Below are positions 49,136 to 58,774 of a stretch of 64,000 nucleotides of DNA, piece by piece; position 1 is the stretch's first letter, and each line of letters opens with the position of its first letter. The notes beneath the pieces are model-generated. The model was not told the DNA's origin. It saw nothing but the letters and a program-made list of their open reading frames with translations, and did no database searches. A program made the translations under genes and the position numbers. Source of the stretch: Amycolatopsis sp. NBC_01480 (GTDB lineage: Bacteria > Actinomycetota > Actinomycetes > Mycobacteriales > Pseudonocardiaceae); NCBI RefSeq assembly GCF_036227205.1, contig NZ_CP109442.1:9548001-9612000 (forward strand), read 5' to 3'.

Positions 49136-49855
49136 TCACCGCCCCCGGATCCCGGCGACCGCCTGGAGTTCCTTGCCCAGCAGCTCGGCCCCGTCCCCGA
49201 AGAACGCGTCGTCGAACTCCCGCGCGATCGCCGCGGCCCGCTCCGCGAGCACCCGCCCGTCCACACTGAGCGCGATCCGCATCGACCGCGCGTCGGACTC
49301 GTGCGCGGTCCGGCTGAGCAGACCGCGTTTTTCCAGCAGCCGCAACACTTTCGAGGTCATCATCCGATCGGCACCCGCCTGCTCCGCGACCTCCTGCTGA
49401 GTGGCGGGCCCGCCCCGGCGCTCGAGCCGGTCTGCCGCGGACAGCAGGAGGAACTGGGTCGGCGTGAGGCCGAGCGGCCGCAGCCGGAGGTCGAGCTGCG
49501 CCCGCCAGGTCAGCGCCGCCTGGTGCAGCCAGAACCCGGCCGGGGGCGCGGATTCCGGGGTGGATTCGGGGCCGGGCAAGGGTTCTTGGGGTGCCGCGGG
49601 TGCGGCGGGGTGGCCGGGTGCCGTGGCTGCGCCACGGTGGGCCGAAAGAGGGTCCGGCGCGGCGGCCTCGACGACCGCCAGAGGTGGCGCAGCGGCCTCG
49701 GCAGTCGCCGGGGGTCGCGCGGGGTTGGGTGGATCCGGGGCCGAGGTGGTGGCGGGTACGGAATCCGCAGTGAACAGGCGGTCGCAGGGGAGGTTCCTCA
49801 ACGCGGTCGTGGCCGGTCCTTTCTCGTGGATAGTGTCCGAGATCTCGTACATCAT
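49136..49855 (-). CDS. MarR-family regulator with disordered N-terminal extension
   Basis: The last 140 residues are a MarR winged helix (LDLRLRPLGLTPTQFLLLSA; ATQQEVAEQAGADRMMTSKV; GLLSRTAHESDARSMRIALS). They are preceded by about 95 residues rich in Pro and Ala (DPPNPARPPATAEAAAPPLA), unlike usual MarR proteins of 140-160 residues. GGAAC lies just before ATG 49855. A shorter start inside the extension cannot be excluded. No target gene is adjacent, and the ligand is unknown. Confidence 0.82.
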   Translation of the reverse strand: MMYEISDTIHEKGPATTALRNLPCDRLFTADSVPATTSAPDPPNPARPPATAEAAAPPLAVVEAAAPDPLSAHRGAATAPGHPAAPAAPQEPLPGPESTPESAPPAGFWLHQAALTWRAQLDLRLRPLGLTPTQFLLLSAADRLERRGGPATQQEVAEQAGADRMMTSKVLRLLEKRGLLSRTAHESDARSMRIALSVDGRVLAERAAAIAREFDDAFFGDGAELLGKELQAVAGIRGR

Positions 49856-50043
49856 GCGTTCCGATCGCCCGGACGGATGGCGGTCCGGGCAGGCAGCGGC
49901 GCCGCTCGGGTCGGGATGCCGCCAGGGTGCGGCGGCAGCACCGCCCAAGCGCGGTGACACTGGTGCAGTACCAGCGCTTCCCGGATGCGGCACCGGGTGT
50001 CCAGCCGTGGCAGCGCTGGGCGCCCGGGTGCCGAGCGCCGTGG

Positions 50044-50598
50044 TCAGCGGGCGGCCAGTGGCAGGTCGAAGCGGCCGAAGACCCAGGTGCCGGGGGCGTC
50101 GGGGTCGTTGCCGGCCCAGAATTCCGTCCAGTGCTCGGCGAATTCACCGGCGGACAGGTAGCCGTCGCCGTCGAGGTCGAGGATCGGGAAGATCTCGTCG
50201 GTGGGGGTGCCGGCGCCGTTCCAGGTTTCGATCAGGCGGCGGTATTCACTCTGGGAGATGCGGCCGTCGCCGTTCTCGTCGATCGCCCCGAACATCGCGC
50301 CGGCGGTGCTGGTGACGGCGTCCGGCATGTCGCCGAGCTGGTCGACGACGAGCAGGACCTCCTCGACGGTTACCTGGCCGTCCCGGTTGACGTCGGAGGC
50401 GGCGAGCAGGGTCGTCCACCAGCCCATCATGGTTTCCGACAGCCGCTCCGCCTCCGGTGAGCCGGCGTGCACCCCCCGCGCGGCGACCCACCTCGCGGCG
50501 AGCGCGGCGAAATCGGATTCGGTGAGGAATCCGTCCCCGTCGACGTCCATCGCGCGGAACACCGTGGTGATCTTGCGTCTCTGCAGTTCGCTCGCCAT
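50044..50598 (-). CDS. EF-hand calcium-binding protein (calerythrin-like)
   Basis: Protein of 184 residues with four EF-hand loops: DVDGDGFLTESD, DVNRDGQVTVEE, DENGDGRISQSE and DLDGDGYLSAGE. All four keep the ligands at positions 1, 3, 5 and 12, so four calcium sites are possible. Length and layout match calerythrin of Saccharopolyspora and streptomycete CabD-type sarcoplasmic proteins, thought to buffer or sense Ca2+ in the cytoplasm. It is a single gene with the start at ATG 50598. Confidence 0.93.
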   Translation of the reverse strand: MASELQRRKITTVFRAMDVDGDGFLTESDFAALAARWVAARGVHAGSPEAERLSETMMGWWTTLLAASDVNRDGQVTVEEVLLVVDQLGDMPDAVTSTAGAMFGAIDENGDGRISQSEYRRLIETWNGAGTPTDEIFPILDLDGDGYLSAGEFAEHWTEFWAGNDPDAPGTWVFGRFDLPLAAR

Positions 50599-50777
50599 CG
50601 TCCGTCCCTTCCGGTCCCCCTTGGCCGGGGACCCGCCGGAGCACTCAGCGTTGTCCCGCACCAAGATCACCACTACCGGCAGGCGGGTTCGGCGGCGACA
50701 CGGACCGGTGATTCCGGCGGTGACTGGATGTGTTCGCAAATTTTCGCCACCATTCGAAGCCGGCTGGTGACAACAAA

Positions 50778-50825
50778 CCGCAGCAAGGCTCCCTCACCGT
50801 TACGGGTGAAGGAGCCTTGCTGCGG
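50778..50825 (-). terminator. polA terminator hairpin
   Basis: CCGCAGCAAGGCTCC (50778-50792) and GGAGCCTTGCTGCGG (50811-50825) form the outer stem and CTCACCG/CGGGTGA the inner one, with a TTA loop. It begins 33 bases after the polA stop. Confidence 0.75.
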
Positions 50826-50857
50826 AAACACGGCCGAGCGCGGCCGCGAAAACGGGG

Positions 50858-53599
50858 CTAGTGGGCGGCTTCGTTCCAGGACCGGCCGTAGCCGACCGAA
50901 ACCTCCAGCGGGACAGCCAAAGCGTAGGCCGAGCCCATGCCCTCGCGGACCAGATTCTCGACCTCGTCGCGCTCGCCTTCGGCGATTTCCAGCACCAGTT
51001 CGTCGTGGACCTGGAGCAGGACGCGGCTGCGCAGCTCCGCCTTCGCCAAGGCGCTGTGGACGTTCAGCATCGCGACCTTGATGATGTCCGCGGCGCTGCC
51101 CTGGATCGGCGCGTTCAGAGCCATCCGCTCGGCCATCTCGCGGCGCTGGCGGTTGTCGCTGTTGAGGTCCGGCAGGTAGCGGCGGCGGCCGAAGATCGTT
51201 TCGGTGTAACCGCTCTTCGCCGCTTCGCCGACGACCGACTGGAGGTAGTCGCGCACGCCGCCGAACCGGGCGAAGTACGCCTCCATCTGCGCTTTGGCGT
51301 CGTCGGTGGAAATCCGCAGCTGCTGCGAGAGCCCGTACGCCGAAAGCCCGTACGCCAGGCCGTACGACATGGCCTTCACCCGATAGCGCTGCTCCGCGGT
51401 GATTTCCTCGGCCGGCACCGAGAACGCCCGCGACGCGACGAACGTGTGCAGGTCCTCGCCGCTGTTGAACGCCTCGATCAGGCCCTCGTCCTTGGACAGG
51501 TGCGCCATGATCCGCATCTCGATCTGGCTGTAGTCCGCGGTCATCAGCTCCGCGTAGCCCTCGCCGACCACGAACGCGTCGCGGATTCGGCGGCCTTCCT
51601 CGGTCCGGACCGGGATGTTCTGCAGGTTCGGCTCCACCGAGGACAGCCGCCCGGTGGCCGCGATGGTCTGCTGCAGCGTGGTGTGGATGCGCCCGTCGTC
51701 GGCGACCGACTTGATCAGGCCCTCGACGGTGGTGCGCAGCCGGGTGGCGTCGCGGTGCTCCAGCATGTGCTGCAGGAACGGGTGCTCGGTCTTCTCGAAC
51801 AGGCTCTGCAGCGCTTCGGCGTCGGTGGTGTAGCCGGTCTTGGTGCGCTTGGTCTTCGGCATGCCCAGCTCGTCGAACAGCACCACCTGCAGCTGCTTGG
51901 GCGAGCCCAGGTTGATCTGCTTGCCAATCACCTTGTACGCCTCGTCGGCGGCCTGGGTGACCCGGCTGAGGTAGTGCGCCTCCAGCTCGGTGAGCTGCTC
52001 GACGTCGACCGCGATGCCCGCGGCCTCCAGCTCGGTGATCACCTCGAGCAGCGGCAGCTCCAGCTCGGCCAGCAGCTTCGACCCGCCCAGCTCGTCCAGC
52101 TCCTTGCCGAGCGCGGCGGCCAGCTCGAAGACCGCGCGGGCCTTGACCAGCTCCTCCTGGATCTCCTTCTGCTCCAGCTCTTCCGCGCCGCCGTCGAGCA
52201 GCGACAGCTGGCCGTCGCCGTCGGCCGACTCGGACCGCAGCTCGCGGTGCAGGTAGCGCAACGCCAGGTCGTCCAGCTCGAAGGTGCGCTGGCCCGGCCG
52301 CACGAGGTACGCCGCGAGCGCGGTGTCCAGCACCAGCCCGGCGAGCGTCCAGCCGCGGGCGCGCACCGCGTGCAGCGGCACCTTCAGGTCGTGGCCGATC
52401 TTGTGCACGCCGGCGTCGGCGAGCCAGGCGGCCAGCGCCCGGTCGTCCGCCTCGTCCATGGCCGTGACGTCGAGGTACGCGCCCTCGCCGTCCGGCGTCG
52501 CGAAGGCGATCGCCCGCAGGTCGGAGCGGACCGAGCTGCCGGTCGTGCGGAAGGCCAGGGCCACCGGCTCGCCCGCGCCGGCGTGCGCGGTGAGCCATTC
52601 GGCCAGCCCGCCGGGCGCGAGCGCGGAGCCGGAGACCTCGAAGCCCTCCTCGGCCTCGGGCTCGGCACTGCTCAGCGTGGCGAAGAGCCGGTCCCGCAGG
52701 ACGCGGAACTCCAGCTCGTCGAACAGCCGGTGCACCGCGTCGCGGTCCCACGGCTGCAGCTCCAGCGCCTCAGGCGCCTTGTCCAGCTCCACGTCGCGGA
52801 CCAGCTCGGTGAGCTGCCGGTTCAGCGTGACCGACGACAGGTGCTCGCGCAGTGAGTCGCCCACCTTGCCCTTGACCTCGTCGATCCGGTCGATCAGCTC
52901 GTCGAGCGAGCCGAACTGGCGGATCCACTTGGCCGCGGTCTTCTCCCCCACCCCGGGGATGCCCGGCAGGTTGTCCGACGGGTCGCCGCGCAGCGCCGCG
53001 AAGTCCGGGTACTGCCGCGGCGTGAGGCCGTACTTCTCCTCCACCGCCTCGGGCGTGAAGCGGACCAGGTCCGACACGCCGCGCTTCGGGTACAGCACGG
53101 TGACGTGCTCGTTCACCAGCTGCAGCGCGTCGCGGTCGCCGGTGCAGATCAGCACGTCGAAGTCCTCGGCGCCGGCCTGCGTGGTGAGCGTGGCGATGAT
53201 GTCGTCGGCCTCGAAGTTCTCCTTCGTCAGCGACGGGATGCCCAGCACCTCGAGCACCTCCTTGACCAGGTCCACCTGGCCGCGGAACTCGTCCGGCGTG
53301 GTGCTGCGGTTGGCCTTGTAGTCGGCGAACGCCTCCGACCGGAAGGTCTTGCGCGAGAGGTCGAACGCCACCGCCAGGTGGCTCGGCGCCTCGTCGCGCA
53401 GCAGGTTGATGAGCATCGAGGTGAACCCGAACACCGCGTTGGTGACCTGCCCGGTCTTGGTCTTGAAGTTCTCCGCGGGCAGGGCGAAGAAGGCACGGTA
53501 GGCCATGGAATGACCGTCGATGAGCAGCAGGCGGGGCCGCTCGGCCGTGCTGGTGTCGCCGGTGGCGTTGGCTACGGTTCGGTTCTCACTCGGGCTCAC
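50858..53599 (-). CDS. polA: DNA polymerase I
   Basis: Repair and Okazaki-fragment polymerase of 913 residues. The 5'-3' exonuclease fills residues about 20-310 (LLLIDGHSMAYRAFFALPAE; CTGDRDALQLV; DNLPGIPGVGEKTAAKW). The proofreading domain is degenerate: where the first metal motif DxE is expected the sequence reads VALAFRTTGSS, so 3'-5' exonuclease activity is lost, as in other actinobacteria. Polymerase motifs are intact (MTADYSQIEMRIMAHLS; RVKAMSYGLAYGLSAYGLS; LLQVHDELVLEI). GTG 53599 is chosen because TAGACT lies seven bases upstream. Confidence 0.97.
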   Translation of the reverse strand: MSPSENRTVANATGDTSTAERPRLLLIDGHSMAYRAFFALPAENFKTKTGQVTNAVFGFTSMLINLLRDEAPSHLAVAFDLSRKTFRSEAFADYKANRSTTPDEFRGQVDLVKEVLEVLGIPSLTKENFEADDIIATLTTQAGAEDFDVLICTGDRDALQLVNEHVTVLYPKRGVSDLVRFTPEAVEEKYGLTPRQYPDFAALRGDPSDNLPGIPGVGEKTAAKWIRQFGSLDELIDRIDEVKGKVGDSLREHLSSVTLNRQLTELVRDVELDKAPEALELQPWDRDAVHRLFDELEFRVLRDRLFATLSSAEPEAEEGFEVSGSALAPGGLAEWLTAHAGAGEPVALAFRTTGSSVRSDLRAIAFATPDGEGAYLDVTAMDEADDRALAAWLADAGVHKIGHDLKVPLHAVRARGWTLAGLVLDTALAAYLVRPGQRTFELDDLALRYLHRELRSESADGDGQLSLLDGGAEELEQKEIQEELVKARAVFELAAALGKELDELGGSKLLAELELPLLEVITELEAAGIAVDVEQLTELEAHYLSRVTQAADEAYKVIGKQINLGSPKQLQVVLFDELGMPKTKRTKTGYTTDAEALQSLFEKTEHPFLQHMLEHRDATRLRTTVEGLIKSVADDGRIHTTLQQTIAATGRLSSVEPNLQNIPVRTEEGRRIRDAFVVGEGYAELMTADYSQIEMRIMAHLSKDEGLIEAFNSGEDLHTFVASRAFSVPAEEITAEQRYRVKAMSYGLAYGLSAYGLSQQLRISTDDAKAQMEAYFARFGGVRDYLQSVVGEAAKSGYTETIFGRRRYLPDLNSDNRQRREMAERMALNAPIQGSAADIIKVAMLNVHSALAKAELRSRVLLQVHDELVLEIAEGERDEVENLVREGMGSAYALAVPLEVSVGYGRSWNEAAH

Positions 53600-53606
53600 G
53601 GGAGCG

Positions 53607-53612
53607 AGTCTA
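53607..53612 (-). promoter_or_regulatory. -10 hexamer, leaderless promoter of polA
   Basis: On the minus strand TAGACT is followed by seven bases and GTG 53599. The thioesterase gene starts 62 bases away on the other strand. Confidence 0.55.
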
Positions 53613-53661
53613 AGGTGAGGGTCCGACACTCTTACGGGTCGCATAGGTTGAGGAGCAGCGC

Positions 53662-54102
53662 GTGACCGAGCAGGCCGGCGACATCAGGCTGGAGAGCTTT
53701 GCGGGCATCGACCCCGCGGCCGCCGGCCAGCAGCTGAACGACAAGATCGGGTTGAAGCTGCTCGAAGTCACCCCGCAGCGGGTGGTCGCCACCATCCCGG
53801 TCGAGGGCAACCTGCAGCCGTACGGGCTGCTGCACGGCGGGGCGAACGCGACCCTGGCCGAGTCGATCGGCTCGACCGTCGCGGCGCTGAACGCGGGACC
53901 GGACCGGGCCGCGATGGGCCTGGAGCTGTCCTGCACGCACCACCGGGCCGTCCGCTCGGGCACCGTCACCGGCGTCGCCACCCCGCTGCACGTGGGCCGC
54001 GGCACCATCACCGTCGAGATCGTGCTGACCGACGACGAGGGCCGGCGCACCTGCACCGCCCGGCTGACCTGCGTCGTGCGGGACAAGCCGCCGGGCGCCT
54101 GA
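53662..54102 (+). CDS. Hotdog-fold thioesterase (PaaI-like)
   Basis: Acyl-CoA thioesterase of 146 residues. LQPYGLLHGGANATLAESIG carries the His-Gly-Gly and the catalytic acidic residue of the PaaI/4HBT group, and GLELSCTHHRAVRSGTVTGV follows. GAGGAG lies seven bases before GTG 53662. It is divergent from polA, an arrangement common in actinobacteria. The physiological substrate is unknown. Confidence 0.92.
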   Translation: MTEQAGDIRLESFAGIDPAAAGQQLNDKIGLKLLEVTPQRVVATIPVEGNLQPYGLLHGGANATLAESIGSTVAALNAGPDRAAMGLELSCTHHRAVRSGTVTGVATPLHVGRGTITVEIVLTDDEGRRTCTARLTCVVRDKPPGA

Positions 54103-54107
54103 GCCCG

Positions 54108-55076
54108 GTGGACCTCGACCTCGGGCAGGTCCGCGCGTTCGTGGTGACGGCCGAGCAGCGCCACTTCAGCCGGGCCGCCGAGGCGCTGTTCCTTACCCAG
54201 CAAGCACTGTCGAAGCGGATCCGCCGGCTGGAAGACACGCTGTCGGTGCGGCTGTTCGCGCGCACCAACCGCGCCGTGGAGTTGACCGCGGACGGCGAGC
54301 GCTTCCTGCCGCACGCCCGTGAGCTGGTGCGGGCGGCCGACGCGGCCGTCGCCGCGATGGGCGAGCGGCCGTTGCGGCTCGACCTCGTGGACAACCGGCT
54401 GTCCCCCATGTTCCTGCTGCGCCGGCTCGCCGAGCGCGATCCCGGGCTGCGCGTGGACCGCCGCACCGGGCACGGTTTCGCGCACGCGGTGGACCCGCTG
54501 GCGCGGGGCGAGCTGGACGTCGCGATCGGCCGCGTGACCGGCTTCGGCCGCGAGCTGCCCGCCGAGCTGGAGCACCGCGTCATCCGGCTGGAGCCGCTGG
54601 TGGCATTGCTCGCACCGGAGCACCCGCTGGCCGGGGCCGCCGTGCTGCGGCTGGCGGACCTGCGCGAGGAGGGCATCTGACTGCCCCAGCTCGGCGGCCC
54701 GGCCGAGTGGCTGTCCTACCTGCGGGAGCTGTGCGCGGCGTTCGACGTGCCGGTGGACGACTCCGGCGTCAGCTACGACCTGCGGCACACGCTGGAGCAG
54801 ACGCGCTACGGCAAGCCACGGGTGACGTTGGCCGGGGCGGACATGGAGCTGGCGCCCGACCTGAACCTGCGGGTGCTGCCGTTCGAGCCCTCGCCGCTGT
54901 TCCCGTGGTCGCTGGTCTGGCGGCGCGGCCGTCCGGCGCCGGCGCTGCGGCGGCTGCTGGCGCTGGCCGGGCGGACCAGCCGCGAGGAGCAGTGGTGCGC
55001 CTACGATCCGGCGCGCGACTGGCTCCCCGCGGCCGACCTCGCCGCGTTCACCGAAGGTGCCGCGCGAACCACGTAG
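54108..55076 (+). pseudogene. LysR-family regulator interrupted by an in-frame stop
   Basis: The first 190 codons encode a LysR helix-turn-helix (VDLDLGQVRAFVVTAEQRHF; LTQQALSKRIRRLEDTLSVR) and the start of the effector domain. A TGA at 54678-54680 stops it after DLREEGI. The same frame stays open for 132 more codons (LPQLGGPAEWLSYLRELCAA ... WCAYDPARDWLPAADLAAFT), which complete a normal 322-residue LysR protein. A TGG to TGA change at a Trp codon is the simplest cause. The truncated form keeps the DNA-binding domain but lacks most of the sensor. Confidence 0.85.
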
Positions 55077-55851
55077 TGAAGGCCTCGTCGACGCGCCGCG
55101 CGTCGGCGTTCTGCGGCGCCGCCTCGATCCCGGGCGCCTCGGCGAGCTGGTGCCCCATGCCGTCGACGACCACCAGCTCCGCGCGTTCGCCCAGCTCGGC
55201 CCGGAGCGCGTCCGACGGCTCGCGGAACGCGATGTCGTCCTCCCCGCCGACCACCAGCAGCAGCGGCTGGGTCAGCTCGCCCGCGCGGCGCACGAAGTCC
55301 AGCCGGGCCGCGACCGCGCGCGAGGCTTCGGTCCAGGGGTAGGTGACGCCGTACAGCCGTTCGTTGCGCCCGATCACCGGGGTCAGCTGCGCCACCGGGC
55401 TGACCACCGCGCCGGCCGCGATGTCCAGCTCGCCGCGCGCCAGCACCTCCAGTGCCACGGCCGAGCCCGCCGAGCCGCCGAACACGCCGAGCGGACCGTC
55501 CACGATGGACAGACGGCGGCGCAGTTCCGCCACCGCGGCGGGGAATTCGGCGGCCGCCTGCTCGGTCACCGGCCCGTTGACGTTCAGCACCGCGTCCTCG
55601 CTCGCGAGCCGGAAGAACTCGTCGTACCCGCCGTCAGGCAGCCGCGCGCCGGTGAGCGGCAGGCCGAGGTACACGCGCCACGCGTCGAGGGCCGCCATCG
55701 GCACCGCGGCGGCCATCGCCTGCTCGCTCGCCGGCGGCTCCATCAGGTGCCAGCCGACGACCAGCGCGCCGGTCGCCGTCCCGCCGGCCGGCGGCAACGC
55801 CACGAACGGCACGCCCGCCGCCATGCCGTGGATCTGCTCCGTGGTGTCCAT
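55048..55851 (-). CDS. Alpha/beta-hydrolase family protein
   Basis: Hydrolase of 267 residues. The nucleophile elbow is GVFGGSAGSAVAL, the acid lies in LLLVVGGEDDIAFREP, and the histidine in VVVDGMGHQLAEAPG. GGGAGGAC precedes ATG 55851. It probably cleaves an ester or peptide; substrate unknown. Its 3' end overlaps the end of the broken LysR gene by 29 bases, tail to tail. Confidence 0.88.
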   Translation of the reverse strand: MDTTEQIHGMAAGVPFVALPPAGGTATGALVVGWHLMEPPASEQAMAAAVPMAALDAWRVYLGLPLTGARLPDGGYDEFFRLASEDAVLNVNGPVTEQAAAEFPAAVAELRRRLSIVDGPLGVFGGSAGSAVALEVLARGELDIAAGAVVSPVAQLTPVIGRNERLYGVTYPWTEASRAVAARLDFVRRAGELTQPLLLVVGGEDDIAFREPSDALRAELGERAELVVVDGMGHQLAEAPGIEAAPQNADARRVDEAFTTWFARHLR

Positions 55852-55958
55852 CTTGTCCTCCCAGGTGGTGTGTGCCTCCAGCAAACCGCCTGGCCAGGGG
55901 GTGCGTCCAACAGCCGTTTCGCCGCCGAGCACAACCAGCGGTTGTGATCGAGACACAG

Positions 55959-55992
55959 AGAAAGCCCCCTCGCGCGAGCGAAGGGGCTTCTC
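55959..55992 (-). terminator. Terminator of the liv operon
   Basis: GAGAAAGCCCCCTCGC (55959-55974) pairs with GCGAAGGGGCTTCTC (55978-55992), 17 bases after the livF stop codon. On the minus strand the stem ends in CTTTCTC. Confidence 0.85.
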
Positions 55993-56008
55993 CGAAAACA
56001 GACCGTCC

Positions 56009-56722
56009 TCAGCCGACGCCGAGGTAGGCCTCCTTGATGCTGTTGTCCGCCAGCAGTTCCTTGCCGGTGCCGGACTTCGTGATGCGCCCGGTCTCCAGCA
56101 CGTACGCCCGGTGGGCCCGCGACAGCGCCTGCTGCGCGTTCTGCTCCACCAGGAGCACGGTGGTGCCCTGCTTGTTGATCTCCGTGATGATCCGGAAGAT
56201 CTGCTGGATGAACTGCGGCGCCAGGCCCATCGACGGCTCGTCCAGCAGCAGCAGCCGCGGCTTCGCCATCAGGGCGCGGCCGATGGCGAGCATCTGCTGC
56301 TCGCCGCCGGACATCGTGCCGCCGACCTGGGTCTTGCGCTCCGCGAGCCGCGGGAACAGCTCGAAGACGCGGTCGAAGTCCGGCTGCAGGTTCTTCCGGT
56401 CCTTGCGCGCGTACGCGCCCATGTCGAGGTTCTCGAGCACCGTCATGCCGGGGAAGATCCCCCGGCCCTCGGGCGACTGCGAGATCCCGCGGACCACGCG
56501 GAGGTCACCGCGCAGCCGGGAGATGTCCTCGCCGGCGAAGTGGATCGAGCCGCCGGACAGCGGCCGGATGCCGGAGATCGCCCGCATGGTGGTGGACTTG
56601 CCGGCCCCGTTGGCGCCGATCAGCGTGACGATCTCGCCCTCGTCGACCGTGATGGACAGCCCGGACACGGCCTGGATCCGGCCATAGTGGACGGACACAT
56701 CGGACAGCTCAAGCAACGTCAT
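56009..56722 (-). CDS. livF: Branched-chain amino acid ABC transporter ATPase LivF
   Basis: ATPase of 237 residues of the high-affinity branched-chain amino acid importer. Walker A GANGAGKS, signature MSGGEQQMLAIGRAL, Walker B RLLLLDEPSMGLAP, and the LivF-type SPEGRGIFPGMTVLENLDMG. It heterodimerises with LivG below LivH/LivM. It overlaps livG by 14 bases and is the last gene of the operon. Confidence 0.96.
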   Translation of the reverse strand: MTLLELSDVSVHYGRIQAVSGLSITVDEGEIVTLIGANGAGKSTTMRAISGIRPLSGGSIHFAGEDISRLRGDLRVVRGISQSPEGRGIFPGMTVLENLDMGAYARKDRKNLQPDFDRVFELFPRLAERKTQVGGTMSGGEQQMLAIGRALMAKPRLLLLDEPSMGLAPQFIQQIFRIITEINKQGTTVLLVEQNAQQALSRAHRAYVLETGRITKSGTGKELLADNSIKEAYLGVG

Positions 56723-57638
56723 CGTCGGGAACCCCCAGGTAGGCGGCGATCACGGCGGGGTTCTCCCGGATCTCGGCAGGCTCCCCTTCCGCGATCTTCT
56801 TGCCGAACTCCAGCACCACGATCCGGTCCGTCACGCCCATCACGAGCTTCATGTCGTGTTCGATCAGCAGGACGGTGTACCCGTCGTCGCGGATCGTCCG
56901 GATCAGCCCCATGAGCTCTTCCTTCTCCGCCGGATTGAACCCGGCGGCCGGCTCGTCGAGGCAGAGCAGCTTCGGCTCGGTGGCCAGCGCCCGCGCGATC
57001 TCCAGGCGCCGCTGGTAGCCATACGGCAGGTTCTTCGCCCGGTCCGCGGCGCGGTCGGCGATGCCGACGAACTCCAGCAGCGCCATGGCCTTCTCGATCG
57101 CGGACTTCTCCTCGCGGTGGTGCCGGGGAGAGCGCACCAGCGCGCCGAGCAGGCTGGTGCGGTGCCGCGCGTCGGTGCCCACGACCACGTTCTCCAGCGC
57201 CGTCATTTCGCTGAAGAGCCGGATGTTCTGGAACGTCCGCGCGATGCCCAGCTGCGTGATGCCGTGCCGGGAGGCCTTGCCCAGCGGCTTGTCCTCCAGC
57301 AGCACCTGGCCCGAGGTGGGCCGGTAGACGCCGGTCATCGCGTTGAAGCAGGTGGTTTTGCCCGCGCCGTTCGGCCCGATCAGGCCGAGGATCTCCCCGC
57401 GCCGGATGTCGAACGACACCGCGTCCAGCGCGACCAGCCCGCCGAAGCGCACCGTCACGTCGTCCACGCGCAGCAGGGTGTTCCCCATCGCCACGTCGAT
57501 CTCACGGTCCGGTGCGACGACCTCGGCGACCTCGGCCTCGTGCTCGGCCAGCTCGTCGGCGCTCATCTGGGCGACCTCGGCCACCAGGCCGCCCTCGGCC
57601 GGGACCTCCGGGCCGGTGCCGTTGCCAGGGACGGTCAT
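56709..57638 (-). CDS. livG: Branched-chain amino acid ABC transporter ATPase LivG
   Basis: ATPase of 309 residues. Walker A GPNGAGKT, LivG-type [20 protein letters not shown], signature [15 protein letters not shown], Walker [14 protein letters not shown], and the C-terminal [13 protein letters not shown]. It has an acidic N-terminal extension of about 50 residues ([20 protein letters not shown]) not found in enterobacterial LivG; an internal ATG at residue 51 ([11 protein letters not shown]) would remove it. It overlaps livM by ATGA, which favours the long form. Confidence 0.95.
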   Translation of the reverse strand: MTVPGNGTGPEVPAEGGLVAEVAQMSADELAEHEAEVAEVVAPDREIDVAMGNTLLRVDDVTVRFGGLVALDAVSFDIRRGEILGLIGPNGAGKTTCFNAMTGVYRPTSGQVLLEDKPLGKASRHGITQLGIARTFQNIRLFSEMTALENVVVGTDARHRTSLLGALVRSPRHHREEKSAIEKAMALLEFVGIADRAADRAKNLPYGYQRRLEIARALATEPKLLCLDEPAAGFNPAEKEELMGLIRTIRDDGYTVLLIEHDMKLVMGVTDRIVVLEFGKKIAEGEPAEIRENPAVIAAYLGVPDDDVA

Positions 57639-58774
57639 GCCTTCTCTCCCGGGTTGTCCGTGGCCAGCGAGCCGTCGCTGCTGATCTGCTCACCCTTGCC
57701 GAGCAGCCGCCGGTACGCCAGCCTGCCGTAGGTGAGCAGCCGCTGCCGCGCGCCCAGCAGGCCCTGGGGGCGAAAGATCATCAGGATGATCAGCGCCAGG
57801 CCGAAGATCAGGTACTTGTACTCCGCGATCGCCTGGAACCGCAGCGGCACGTAGGCCACCACCACCGCGCCCAGCAATACCCCGACCTTGTTGCCCGCGC
57901 CGCCGAGGATCACCGCGGCCAGGAACAGCATCGAGGTGACCACGTCGAACTTCTGGTTGTTCACGAAGCCCAATTGCCCCGCGTACAACGCGCCGGAGAG
58001 GCCGCCGACCGCCGCCCCGCTGACGAACGCCCAGATCTTGAACTTGAACGTCGGCACGCCCATGATCTCGGCCGCGTCCTCGTCGTCCCGGATCGCGACC
58101 CAGGCGCGGCCGACGCGGCTGCGCTCCAGGTTCCCGACCACGAACAGGATGATGATGATGATCGTGACGCACAGCCAGTACCACGGGACGCCGTCGGAGT
58201 TGTTGAACAGCGGCGTGCCGTCGGCCTTGGCGCCGGGCGGGTGCCCGACCCCGGAGAAGCCGCTGTTCCCGCGCAACGGCTCGATGTTGTCGGCGAGCAG
58301 GCGGACGATCTCGCCGAACCCCAGCGTGACGATCGCGAGGTAGTCCCCGCGTAATCGAAGCGTTGGAGTTCCGAGGATCACGCCGAAGATCATCGTGACC
58401 ACCATCGCGATGGGGAGCACGACCAGGAACGGCAGCTTGGACAGCGACGAGTCGGGGCTGGTGAACAGCGCCATCACGTACGCGCCGATCGCGAAGAACC
58501 CGACATAACCGAGGTCCAGCAGGCCGGCCTGGCCCACCACGATGTTGAGCCCGATGGCGACCAGCGCGTAGCGGGCCACCTCGAACATCGCGATCGGGAA
58601 GTTGTAGCCGGGCTCGGTGCTCAGGATCGGCGGGTTCAGGACCGGCAGCAGGTAGATCAACACCACCAGCGGGATCAGGATGGCGCACTGCTGCAGCCGG
58701 CTGAGGGTGTTCCACCATTCACGGACCGGGCGGCGGCTCTTGGCCGGCGCCGGCGCGGGCAAGGTCGTTGTCAT
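57635..58774 (-). CDS. livM: Branched-chain amino acid ABC transporter permease LivM
   Basis: Permease of 379 residues with about ten membrane helices. The LivM signatures [20 protein letters not shown] and [20 protein letters not shown] are exact, with [19 protein letters not shown] as the ATPase-contacting loop. The Ser/Asp-rich C-terminal tail after the last helix is hydrophilic. It overlaps livH and livG by ATGA on both sides. Confidence 0.96.
   Translation of the reverse strand: MTTTLPAPAPAKSRRPVREWWNTLSRLQQCAILIPLVVLIYLLPVLNPPILSTEPGYNFPIAMFEVARYALVAIGLNIVVGQAGLLDLGYVGFFAIGAYVMALFTSPDSSLSKLPFLVVLPIAMVVTMIFGVILGTPTLRLRGDYLAIVTLGFGEIVRLLADNIEPLRGNSGFSGVGHPPGAKADGTPLFNNSDGVPWYWLCVTIIIIILFVVGNLERSRVGRAWVAIRDDEDAAEIMGVPTFKFKIWAFVSGAAVGGLSGALYAGQLGFVNNQKFDVVTSMLFLAAVILGGAGNKVGVLLGAVVVAYVPLRFQAIAEYKYLIFGLALIILMIFRPQGLLGARQRLLTYGRLAYRRLLGKGEQISSDGSLATDNPGEKA

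Noticed and set aside
54678..54680. Possible recoding of the TGA in the LysR gene as selenocysteine or Trp
   Set aside because: No SECIS-like hairpin is evident after the codon, LysR proteins are not selenoproteins, and actinobacteria do not read TGA as Trp; a nonsense mutation is simpler.
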